Positions 1 through 5,766 of a DNA stretch of 6,489 bases are shown in pieces (the stretch's first letter is position 1; each line of letters starts with the position of its first letter). This stretch comes from Clostridia bacterium (GTDB lineage: Bacteria; Bacillota_A; Clostridia; Oscillospirales; Acutalibacteraceae), in assembly GCA_017529165.1 (NCBI GenBank), contig JAFXNY010000154.1:1-6489 (forward strand), in the 5' to 3' direction. The position numbers and the translations under genes are program-made. Below the pieces are notes generated by a model, which searched no databases, had not been told where the DNA came from, and worked only from the letters and a program-made list of their open reading frames with translations.

Positions 1-1
1 A

Positions 2-415
2 TCTCTTATGACGGCGGGGTTTGACAGTTTTGTAAAGCCGCCTGCGGTTTATGATTTTGACTCGGCTTATGAGCTTACACACGACAGTGAAATGCTCATA
101 ACATCATATATGTCTGCCGTAAACCGTGCTAAACGGTTTGAGCCTGTAAGCGTAGCACCCTTTACAAGAATAGTAGCAAAAAAGATAGTAGCGGTATCCA
201 CCAAAATAGTTTTTGTTATAAGAAAACTTGCCTTTTCGGGTAAAACAAAACTCAGTTCGCTGTATAAAACCGCCAAAAGCCGTTCGGAGCTTGTTGCCAC
301 ATTTTTAGCGGTGTTAGAGCTTTGTAAGGCAAACAGAATTGAGATAGGCTCCGGCAGTATGGAGGACGCAGAAATCAAACTAATCAAGGGGCATAAGAGA
401 AATGAACAACAATGA
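2..415 (+). CDS. scpA: Segregation and condensation protein A, ScpA (3' part only)
   Basis: This is the C-terminal part of ScpA, the kleisin subunit that bridges the SMC dimer and, with ScpB, forms the bacterial condensin that compacts and segregates the chromosome. The reading frame is open to the left edge, so the N-terminal SMC-binding half lies outside the window; about 137 residues are visible against a usual family length near 250. The recognisable part is the C-terminal winged-helix segment around KSRSELVATFLAVLELCK, which follows the usual ScpA pattern of an R-x-x-x-V-A-T-F-L-A-x-L-E-L block, followed by a short acidic stretch and the stop. The ATG at 8 is internal to the frame and should not be taken as the true start. 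The gene overlaps scpB by 14 bases, the arrangement expected for two subunits made in fixed proportion. Identification rests on the C-terminal motif plus the adjacent scpB. Confidence 0.9.
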   Translation, partial: SLMTAGFDSFVKPPAVYDFDSAYELTHDSEMLITSYMSAVNRAKRFEPVSVAPFTRIVAKKIVAVSTKIVFVIRKLAFSGKTKLSSLYKTAKSRSELVATFLAVLELCKANRIEIGSGSMEDAEIKLIKGHKRNEQQ

Positions 416-1001
416 AATAGTATCAGCCCTCGAGGCAGTTCTTTTTGCATCGGGCGACCCGATAAGTATAGACAGGCTCTCGCAGGTCTTTGATGTTAAA
501 CCGGAGAAAATCGAAAAAGCGGCGGAAAAGCTTAAAATGCGTCTTGAAGAGCGTTTAAGCGGTGTTGAGCTTTTAAGGCTCGATAATTCGTATCAGTTAG
601 CCACTAAAACCGATTATGCCGAATATATAAAAAAGGCGTTTGACCTAAAACGCCGCACACCGCTATCGGGCGCCGCATTTGAGGTGTTATCGGTTATAGC
701 ATACAATCAACCTGTTACCCGTTCTTTTGTAGAGCAGGTGAGGGGTGTTGACTGCTCGGGCGTAATAACCACATTACTCGAAAAAGAGCTTATAGAAGAG
801 CGTGGCAGGCTCGAACTGCCAGGCAGACCGCTTTTATACGGCACAACTAAAAACTTTTTGCGTTGTTTCGGGCTTTCAGATTTATCTGATTTACCGCCGC
901 TGCCTAAAGAGCAAAATGCTGTGAATGATGTTGGCGAACAGCTGCCGATTTTAGAGGAATTAGACGGCGAAGCCGAAGTATCAAAGGAAGCGTTACGGTG
1001 A
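402..1001 (+). CDS. scpB: Segregation and condensation protein B, ScpB
   Basis: ScpB is the KITE-type partner that binds ScpA as a dimer in the SMC-ScpAB condensin complex on the nucleoid. The 199-residue product has the normal family length. Visible landmarks are the N-terminal EAVLFASGDPI helix (residues 11-21) of the first winged-helix domain, the second-domain hallmark running from L88 through IAYNQPVTR (99-107) to the RGVD at 114-117, and the GRPLLYGTT block (141-149) leading into FL..FGL and DLPPLP. The last 30 or so residues are acidic and look disordered, as is common in the family. The ATG at 402 is preceded by AAGGGG at 386-391 with about 10 bases spacing, and it lies inside the end of scpA, so translation is probably coupled. 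The stop overlaps the GTG start of the next gene by 4 bases. Confidence 0.96.
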   Translation: MNNNEIVSALEAVLFASGDPISIDRLSQVFDVKPEKIEKAAEKLKMRLEERLSGVELLRLDNSYQLATKTDYAEYIKKAFDLKRRTPLSGAAFEVLSVIAYNQPVTRSFVEQVRGVDCSGVITTLLEKELIEERGRLELPGRPLLYGTTKNFLRCFGLSDLSDLPPLPKEQNAVNDVGEQLPILEELDGEAEVSKEALR

Positions 1002-1630
1002 TAGCTTTATATATAATCGGCGGTATAGTACTGTTACTCTTATTACTGCTTATAATACCTGTAAGTGCTGATACGATGTACAAGGACAAGTTTACAGTAT
1101 CAGTTATTTACGGTGGTATCAAGGTTTTTGACAGTTCAAAGCCTAAAAAGCAGAAACCTCAAAAGCCCCAAATCTCAGAGAGTAACCAAGAGAAACCCAC
1201 CGCAGAAGAAAAACAGAAAAAAGAAAACTTTATAACAAAAATCTTTAATGAAAAAGGAAAGATAGAGGGTATAAAGTTTTTAGTCGCACTTATAAAACTT
1301 GCTGTTTCACGAATAATATGGATGCTTAAAAAGATAAAGTTCAGGCAGTTTTTACTTAATATCAGTATTGCAAGCGATAATGCGGCAAACACGGCAATTT
1401 CATACGGAGCAGTCTGTGCGGCGGTGTATCCTACAATAAATCTTTTAGACCAAAACACTGATTTATCGGTAAAAAAGGTTAATATATATACAGACTTTGA
1501 TAAACTAAGCCCCGAAATTGAAACGGCAATATCTGTTAAAACAAGACTTATATATGCGGTTATTGCTTTAATATCTATGTTGTTTGCGTACTTGAAATTA
1601 AAAAAGGAAAGTGATAAAAATGGGCGATAA
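998..1630 (+). CDS. DUF2953 membrane protein (YtfI-like)
   Basis: The 210-residue product fits the DUF2953 family of uncharacterised Firmicutes membrane proteins; its biochemical role is not known. Visible are an N-terminal hydrophobic segment (about residues 3-23, with a run of seven leucines), a Lys/Gln/Glu-rich linker of roughly residues 47-80, a moderately conserved core with the family-like block around DNAANTAISYGAV (about 126-138) and a second hydrophobic segment near the C-terminus (about 181-200) ending in a basic tail. The start is a GTG that overlaps the scpB stop in a GTGA arrangement, with AAAGGA at 983-988 about 9 bases upstream. The gene ends inside ytfJ. In Bacillus subtilis, as I recall, the DUF2953 gene ytfI precedes ytfJ, so the pairing itself supports the call and suggests a sporulation-linked role; that role is inference. 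Confidence 0.82.
   Translation: MIALYIIGGIVLLLLLLLIIPVSADTMYKDKFTVSVIYGGIKVFDSSKPKKQKPQKPQISESNQEKPTAEEKQKKENFITKIFNEKGKIEGIKFLVALIKLAVSRIIWMLKKIKFRQFLLNISIASDNAANTAISYGAVCAAVYPTINLLDQNTDLSVKKVNIYTDFDKLSPEIETAISVKTRLIYAVIALISMLFAYLKLKKESDKNGR
1604..1608 (+). promoter_or_regulatory. Ribosome binding site deciding the ytfJ start
   Basis: AAGGA lies 11 bases before the ATG at 1620 but only 2 bases before an in-frame GTG at 1611. The spacing therefore favours ATG 1620 over the longer GTG version, which would add only three residues. Confidence 0.65.
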
Positions 1631-2003
1631 TAATCTTAGTAATCTTATGGAAATCGCAACCGAAAAGCTTCGTGCTATGGTGGATGCAGATACAATTATC
1701 GGAACTCCGCTTACTGTAGGTAAAATCACCCTTATTCCTGTATCAAAGATTTCTTTTGGTTTGGCTACAGGAGGCAGTGATTTTCCAACTAAGAATAGCG
1801 GCACCGTATTCGGCGGTGGCGGCGGTGCAGGGATGACGGTAAGCCCTGTTGCCTTTATAGCGGTAAACGGTGATAATGTTCATATGTTGCCCGTTTATAA
1901 CGAAATGGGTACAATGGATAAGGCAATAAATATGGCTCCTGAACTCATAGATAAAATAAAGAGCCTCTTTGGTAAGAAAAAGGATACTGATACTATAGAA
2001 TAA
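1620..2003 (+). CDS. ytfJ: GerW/YtfJ family sporulation protein
   Basis: This 127-residue protein belongs to the GerW (YtfJ, spore_YtfJ) family, small soluble proteins found in endospore formers and in Streptomyces, where they are linked to spore germination; the molecular activity is not established. The family signature is plain: an N-terminal helix, then GTPLTVGKITLIPVSKISFG (residues 28-47), a glycine-rich loop with five consecutive glycines at 65-69, and the following SPVAFIAV block (75-82). The C-terminus is a helix ending in a Lys-rich and then acidic tail. ATG 1620 is chosen over GTG 1611 because of Shine-Dalgarno spacing. The gene overlaps the DUF2953 gene by 11 bases, so the two are almost certainly cotranscribed. 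Its presence is the best evidence in the window that the organism, or its recent ancestors, made endospores. Confidence 0.93.
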   Translation: MGDNNLSNLMEIATEKLRAMVDADTIIGTPLTVGKITLIPVSKISFGLATGGSDFPTKNSGTVFGGGGGAGMTVSPVAFIAVNGDNVHMLPVYNEMGTMDKAINMAPELIDKIKSLFGKKKDTDTIE

Positions 2004-2009
2004 TTTTGT

Positions 2010-2040
2010 CCAAACACTCATATTATTTATGGGTGTTTAG
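2010..2040 (+). promoter_or_regulatory. Hairpin immediately upstream of dacB start
   Basis: An 11-pair stem with one G-U wobble joins 2012-2022 to 2028-2038 around a 5-base loop (2023-2027); a further C-G pair at 2010/2040 follows an unpaired position. The structure fills nearly the whole 38-base ytfJ-dacB gap and ends one base before the dacB ATG at 2042. The only Shine-Dalgarno-like bases (GGGTG, 2031-2035) are inside its 3' arm. No T-run follows, so it does not look like an intrinsic terminator. A role in controlling dacB translation, or coupling it to ytfJ, is inference. Confidence 0.45.
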
Positions 2041-2041
2041 G

Positions 2042-3151
2042 ATGAAAAAACTTGTTTGCGCGTTACTTTTTTTAGTTTTAATTGTAAGTATTTCGGTGCC
2101 GATAAAAGCTTTGTCTGCAAGAGCGGCGGTAGTAATAAGCGGTGATACAGGAGATGTGCTTTATTCGTTAAACTCCGATGTTCGTTTGCCTATGGCCAGC
2201 ACCACAAAGATTATGACAGCCCTACTTCTAATCGAAAACTGCAAAGATTTGGATGCGGAAATTACAGTGACAAATGAAATGGTCGCCGTTGAGGGCTCGT
2301 CTATGGGTCTGCTACCGGGAGATAGAGTGTCATATAGGGGCTTGCTTTACGGGATGATGCTATCATCCGGCAATGATGCGGCTAATGCAACGGCAATAGC
2401 TATAGGCGGAAGTGTTGATAAGTTTGTGGCCCTTATGAATAATAAGGCGCAGGAATTAGGTCTTAATAACACACATTTTGCGACTCCCTCGGGTCTTGAC
2501 GGCGAGGAGCATTATACTACGGCATATGAATTGGCGCTTATAGCGAGAGAGGCACTTAAAAACCCTGATTTTGCCGAAGCGGCGGCGGCAAAAAGTGCAA
2601 CGCTTTACTACGGCAACCCTCCGTACAGGCGAACGATATCCAATCATAACAGACTGCTTAAAATGTATAACGATATTATCGGTGTTAAAACCGGCTTTAC
2701 AAAAAAATCTGGCAGATGTCTCGTATCTGCCGCAAGGCAGGACGGTAAATATGTAATAGCTGTAACGCTTAATGATGGCGATGATTGGGCGGACCACCGC
2801 TTTTTGCTTGATACGGGGATGGCGGCTATAGAGGTTTTCGAGTACTCTAACGAAAGTACTGCTGTACGGGTTCCGGTTTTGTCGGGGAAAGATGAATCGG
2901 CAGAAGTAACCATTGGTTCTGCTGATTTTTGCATTCCTAAAGGTCAGAGTGTAGAGACTAAGCTTTGTATGCCTCATTTTTTGTATGCACCTGTCGGGAA
3001 GAATGAGATTATAGGCAGTATCGAATATATGAGTTTAGATAGATTGGTTTATAGGGGCAATATTATTGCGTCTGTTGATATAAAACAAAAAGCAGATTCT
3101 AAAATTGGAATTATTTTTGAAATATTTAAGTTTATGACGGCGATTATATAG
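2042..3151 (+). CDS. dacB: D-alanyl-D-alanine carboxypeptidase (peptidase S11, DacB/PBP5 type)
   Basis: This penicillin-binding protein removes the terminal D-Ala from peptidoglycan stem pentapeptides outside the membrane. The 369-residue product starts with a signal peptide (MKK, hydrophobic to about residue 21, probable cleavage near 23-28). All three active-site motifs are intact: S53-T-T-K56 (SxxK), S109-G-N111 (SxN) and K216-T-G218 (KTG). A C-terminal S11-type beta domain follows, and the last 15 or so residues are hydrophobic or amphipathic, as expected for a membrane anchor. I chose ATG 2042 because it gives a normal signal peptide; in-frame TTG 2006 and GTG 2033 would put extra residues ahead of it, and none of the three has a strong Shine-Dalgarno site. 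Placement after ytfJ and before rluB resembles dacB of Bacillus subtilis, which acts in spore cortex maturation, but a DacA- or DacF-like vegetative or forespore role cannot be excluded. Confidence 0.93.
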   Translation: MKKLVCALLFLVLIVSISVPIKALSARAAVVISGDTGDVLYSLNSDVRLPMASTTKIMTALLLIENCKDLDAEITVTNEMVAVEGSSMGLLPGDRVSYRGLLYGMMLSSGNDAANATAIAIGGSVDKFVALMNNKAQELGLNNTHFATPSGLDGEEHYTTAYELALIAREALKNPDFAEAAAAKSATLYYGNPPYRRTISNHNRLLKMYNDIIGVKTGFTKKSGRCLVSAARQDGKYVIAVTLNDGDDWADHRFLLDTGMAAIEVFEYSNESTAVRVPVLSGKDESAEVTIGSADFCIPKGQSVETKLCMPHFLYAPVGKNEIIGSIEYMSLDRLVYRGNIIASVDIKQKADSKIGIIFEIFKFMTAII

Positions 3152-3160
3152 GAGTATTAT

Positions 3161-3901
3161 ATGAAAGATAATAAAATACGGCTTCAAAAGTTTATTTCGG
3201 AATGCGGTATAGCCTCACGCCGAAAAGCAGAAGAAATGATAGCCGCAGGAAAGGTAAAGGTTAACGGTAGAATATCGGCAATAGGCGATAAGGTTGACCC
3301 AAAGCGTGATAAAGTAACAGTTGCAGGGAAACGGTTGATTCTCACCTCTAACAAGGTTTACATAATGCTTAATAAGCCTAGAGGGTTTGTTACCACTCTT
3401 AAGGATGAGTACGATAGAAAGTGCGTAACAGATTTAGTAAAGGATGTAGGTGTAAAGGTTTTTCCTGTGGGCAGACTTGACCGTGATTCCGAGGGACTTT
3501 TATTTCTTACCAATGACGGAGCTTTTGCAAATGATATTACGCACCCTTCAAAGCATGTAAATAAAACCTATGATGTTACGGTTCGGGGTGAAGTTAAAAA
3601 CGAACAGATTGAAGAAATGGCTAATGGCATAGTAATTGACGGCAGAAAAACATTACCGTGTGATATTTTTGTTACCGAGCGTAAAGCCGACCGCACATTT
3701 TTAAGATTTATTATAAACGAGGGCAGAAACCGTCAAATAAGAAAGATGTGCGAAGCAGTAGGTCTTGATGTGATGAGGCTTAAAAGAATAGAAATAGCCG
3801 GCGTTAAGATGGGCGGACTCAAACTCGGTGCTTGGCGTGAGCTAAATGAGCGTGAAATGACACGCCTTACAAATATTTCAGAAAAAAGGGAAGAATTATG
3901 A
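3161..3901 (+). CDS. rluB: 23S rRNA pseudouridine synthase, RsuA/RluB family
   Basis: This enzyme isomerises a specific uridine to pseudouridine in ribosomal RNA; RluB acts on 23S rRNA position 2605 in E. coli numbering. The 246-residue product has the standard two-part layout: an N-terminal S4 RNA-binding domain (about residues 6-60, with RLQKFISECGIASRRKAEEMI and the KVKVNG turn) and a RsuA-type catalytic domain. The catalytic aspartate is D107 in GRLDRDSEGLLFLTNDG, with the KTYDVTV strand and the EGRNRQIRKM motif downstream. The ATG at 3161 has AGGAG at 3150-3154 with 6 bases spacing, overlapping the dacB stop. The target is inferred from family and the dacB-rluB neighbourhood; RluE- or RsuA-type specificity is the alternative, though the dacB linkage favours RluB. 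Confidence 0.93.
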   Translation: MKDNKIRLQKFISECGIASRRKAEEMIAAGKVKVNGRISAIGDKVDPKRDKVTVAGKRLILTSNKVYIMLNKPRGFVTTLKDEYDRKCVTDLVKDVGVKVFPVGRLDRDSEGLLFLTNDGAFANDITHPSKHVNKTYDVTVRGEVKNEQIEEMANGIVIDGRKTLPCDIFVTERKADRTFLRFIINEGRNRQIRKMCEAVGLDVMRLKRIEIAGVKMGGLKLGAWRELNEREMTRLTNISEKREEL

Positions 3902-4275
3902 TAACCGTTGCACCTATTAGCTCAAGGGCAGAAATTGAGAAGTATTATGATAGTGTAAATCTATCTTTTGGCGAAAACTCCGGTTGTGTGCTTGCGAAGA
4001 CAGATGAAGAAGCCTTAGGCTTTTGCCTTTATGAGCTTACACAACGGGATATAACAATACTATATATTGAACCACACAATGATTTAGCTCTGGCAGATGG
4101 GATACTTCGCTCAACATTAAATGTTGCAGTGTTGCAAGGCATTACAGATGCAAGATACTCGGGGTGTGAAGAGTTGTTTGAAAAGCTCGGGTTTGTTCTG
4201 GACGAAAATGAAAGACAGCTTGATATAGACAAGCTGTTCGGCGGTTGTAACTGTAAAACAAATAATGGGCGGTGA
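3898..4275 (+). CDS. Small GNAT-like protein of unknown substrate
   Basis: I do not recognise a named family. The 125-residue product has the outline of a reduced GNAT acetyltransferase: a strand-rich stretch from LGFCLYEL (40-47) through ITILYIEP (52-59), then a helix spanning about 62-78 where the acetyl-CoA motif A would lie, and LFEKLGF (93-99), a common late-GNAT helix and strand. The canonical Q/R-x-x-G-x-G/A pyrophosphate loop is not evident, since the sequence there reads HNDLALADGIL, so catalysis is uncertain. The C-terminus ends in a short Gly/Cys/Lys tail with two cysteines (C117, C119). ATG 3898 overlaps the rluB stop in an ATGA arrangement and is preceded by AAAAAAGGGAAG, so it is a real, translationally coupled gene. 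Its place between two RNA-modification genes could hint at a related role, but that is only context. Confidence 0.7.
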   Translation: MITVAPISSRAEIEKYYDSVNLSFGENSGCVLAKTDEEALGFCLYELTQRDITILYIEPHNDLALADGILRSTLNVAVLQGITDARYSGCEELFEKLGFVLDENERQLDIDKLFGGCNCKTNNGR

Positions 4276-4982
4276 TACGAGTGCTTGATACCGAAAACGC
4301 CTTTTCACGAACCGAAATGCTTATAGGAAGCGATTCGGTAAAGAAACTTAAATCTTCCCATGTTGCCGTATTCGGTGCCGGCGGAGTAGGTGGATATGTT
4401 ATTGAAGCGCTTGCCCGTGCAGGTGTGGGCGCTATAGATGTTATTGACGGCGATAAAATAAGCATTAGCAACATAAACAGGCAGATTTTAGCTACTAATA
4501 CTACTGTTGGCAAAAACAAGGTTGATGTTGCAAAACGCCGTATTAAAGATATTAATCCAAAATGTAAGGTAAGGACTTACAATCTGTTTTTTATGCCGGA
4601 TACTTCAAAAGAAATTGATTTTTATAGTTTTGACTATGTAGTTGACGCAATAGATACTGTAACGGGGAAAAAAGAGATAATACTGTCTGCAAAAAGGGCA
4701 GGGGTACCTGTAATTAGCAGTATGGGTGCCGGCAATAAATTGGATGCAACGGCATTCAGAGTTGCCGATATATATGAAACGAGCGTATGTCCTCTTGCTC
4801 GTGTTATACGGAATATTTGCCGTAAATGCGGTGTTGATAGTCTTAAGGTGGTTTATTCAGGGGAACCACCACAAAAAAACGGCAGGCAAGACGGAGGCCG
4901 TCTGCCCGCTTCGATATCCTTTGTACCGTCTGTTGCAGGTCTTATAATTGCGTCAGAGGTAATAAAAGATTTAATAAAATAA
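4272..4982 (+). CDS. tcdA: tRNA threonylcarbamoyladenosine dehydratase TcdA (ThiF/MoeB/E1-like)
   Basis: TcdA uses ATP to dehydrate and cyclise the t6A37 base of tRNAs that read ANN codons, giving cyclic t6A (ct6A). The 236-residue product has the E1-like adenylating fold: an N-terminal FSRTEMLIG lead (11-19), the Rossmann nucleotide loop GAGGVGG (35-41), D59 and D61 at the end of beta-2, the SNINRQ motif (66-71), and the VDAID motif ahead of the crossover region. The C-terminal KVVYSGEPPQK and SISFVPSVAGLI segments are typical of TcdA rather than MoeB or ThiF, and the paired CxxC zinc motifs of MoeB are absent. The start is uncertain: GTG 4272 overlaps the previous stop by 4 bases (GTGA) but lacks a Shine-Dalgarno site, while GTG 4281, three codons later, has a weak GGGCGG 8 bases upstream. 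It is the last gene of the operon and ends with tandem TAA codons. Confidence 0.92.
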   Translation: MIRVLDTENAFSRTEMLIGSDSVKKLKSSHVAVFGAGGVGGYVIEALARAGVGAIDVIDGDKISISNINRQILATNTTVGKNKVDVAKRRIKDINPKCKVRTYNLFFMPDTSKEIDFYSFDYVVDAIDTVTGKKEIILSAKRAGVPVISSMGAGNKLDATAFRVADIYETSVCPLARVIRNICRKCGVDSLKVVYSGEPPQKNGRQDGGRLPASISFVPSVAGLIIASEVIKDLIK

Positions 4983-4986
4983 TAAA

Positions 4987-5009
4987 ACCGCCAAGCTTTG
5001 CTTGGCGGT
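4987..5009 (-). terminator. Rho-independent terminator between convergent operons
   Basis: A perfect 10-base-pair GC-rich stem (4987-4996 with 5000-5009, ACCGCCAAGC and its complement) closes a 3-base loop. Read on the minus strand, it starts 6 bases after the ATPase stop and is followed by a T-rich run (TTTTATTATTTTATT, about 4986-4972), a textbook intrinsic terminator. On the plus strand it follows the tcdA stop by 4 bases, but the tail (GAATATTTATC) is a weaker U-tract. It probably ends both transcripts, more efficiently for the minus-strand one. Confidence 0.9.
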
Positions 5010-5015
5010 GAATAT

Positions 5016-5750
5016 TTATCTTGTTGTCTGCGTGTAGAGGTCACAGATTTCTTGTGTTTCCCCTATCATTTTAATTTTACCTTTTTCTATCCATGCGACT
5101 CTGTCACAAAGGCGTTTAATTTGGTCAATTGAGTGGGATACTATTATAACCGTGGTACCGCCGGACATAAGGTCGCTTATGCGTTTTTCACATTTTTCCT
5201 GGAAAAGAAAATCGCCTACTGATAAAATCTCATCAACAATTAAAATATCCGGTTTTGTTACGGTTGCAATAGCAAAGCCCACCCTTGCGACCATGCCGGA
5301 AGAAAAGTTTTTCATCGGTACATCTACAAATTGATGAAGCTCGGTAAAATCTATTATTTCATCAAACTTATCATTTATATATTCTTTGGAATATCCGAGA
5401 ACAGAGCCGTTAAGATATATGTTCTCTCTGGCCGTTAAGTCCATATCAAAACCGGCACCAAGCTCTATTAGCGGCGCAATAGTGCCGTTAACTTTAACAG
5501 AACCGGTGTAGGGTTTATATATGCCCGAAATAATTTTAAGTAGTGTTGACTTTCCACAGCCGTTAAGTCCTATAAGACCAAAAACCTCACCTTTTTCAAT
5601 TGTGATATTTATATCATTTAGCGCAATAAAATCCTCAAAAAACAACTGCCTTTTGAAAAACTTAATAAGGTATTCCTTGATGCTGTCGACCTTTTCTTTG
5701 GCCATATTAAACTTCATGGAAACATTTGATATTTCAACTGCGTTATTCAA
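5016..5750 (-). CDS. ABC transporter ATP-binding protein, polysaccharide/teichoic-acid export type (Wzt/TagH-like)
   Basis: This is the ATPase that powers export of a lipid-linked surface polymer through the adjacent permease. The 244-residue product has the family's extended N-terminus (about residues 12-40, with an LxKFFKRQ region before the first core strand), Walker A GLNGCGKST (61-69), the Wzt/TagH-type signature NFSSGM (148-153) in place of LSGGQ, Walker B with the subfamily extension DILIVDEILSVGD (168-180; E174 catalytic), and the H-loop H206 in VSHS. It stops soon after the nucleotide-binding fold, so it lacks the C-terminal glycan-recognition domain of some Wzt proteins. The start is TTG at 5750, supported by GGGGGA 7 bases upstream; no in-frame ATG is as well placed. 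It lies 16 bases after the permease stop and ends before a strong terminator. The substrate cannot be told from sequence. Confidence 0.92.
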   Translation of the reverse strand: MNNAVEISNVSMKFNMAKEKVDSIKEYLIKFFKRQLFFEDFIALNDINITIEKGEVFGLIGLNGCGKSTLLKIISGIYKPYTGSVKVNGTIAPLIELGAGFDMDLTARENIYLNGSVLGYSKEYINDKFDEIIDFTELHQFVDVPMKNFSSGMVARVGFAIATVTKPDILIVDEILSVGDFLFQEKCEKRISDLMSGGTTVIIVSHSIDQIKRLCDRVAWIEKGKIKMIGETQEICDLYTQTTR

Positions 5751-5757
5751 ACTATTT

Positions 5758-5763
5758 TCCCCC
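5758..5763 (-). promoter_or_regulatory. Ribosome binding site supporting a TTG start
   Basis: On the minus strand GGGGGA lies 7 bases before the TTG at 5750, in the 16-base gap after the permease stop. The good spacing is the main reason to accept TTG as the ATPase start. Confidence 0.65.
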
Positions 5764-5766
5764 GAA

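Noticed and set aside
67..450. Minus-strand open frame opposite scpA and scpB (127 codons)
   Set aside because: It overlaps two well-supported plus-strand genes, spans their junction, and shows no recognisable motif.
803..821. Inverted repeat TGGCAG/CTGCCA with 7-base loop inside scpB
   Set aside because: It is only 6 pairs, lies inside conserved scpB coding sequence and has no T-run, so it is probably coincidental.
2000..2026. ATA, a 16-base gap, then CATATTAT, resembling a sporulation sigma-E type promoter before dacB
   Set aside because: The match is short and in AT-rich DNA, so chance is likely. Transcription would begin only about 10 bases before the ATG, leaving no room for a ribosome binding site. 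Transcript start mapping would settle it.
2456..2977. Long minus-strand open frame opposite dacB (173 codons)
   Set aside because: The opposite strand encodes a complete carboxypeptidase with all catalytic motifs; the antisense translation is rich in Arg and Cys with no recognisable domain.
4847..4870. Inverted repeat GGTGGTT/AACCACC with 10-base loop inside tcdA
   Set aside because: It lies in the conserved KVVYSGEPP coding segment, has a long loop and no terminator-like tail on either strand.
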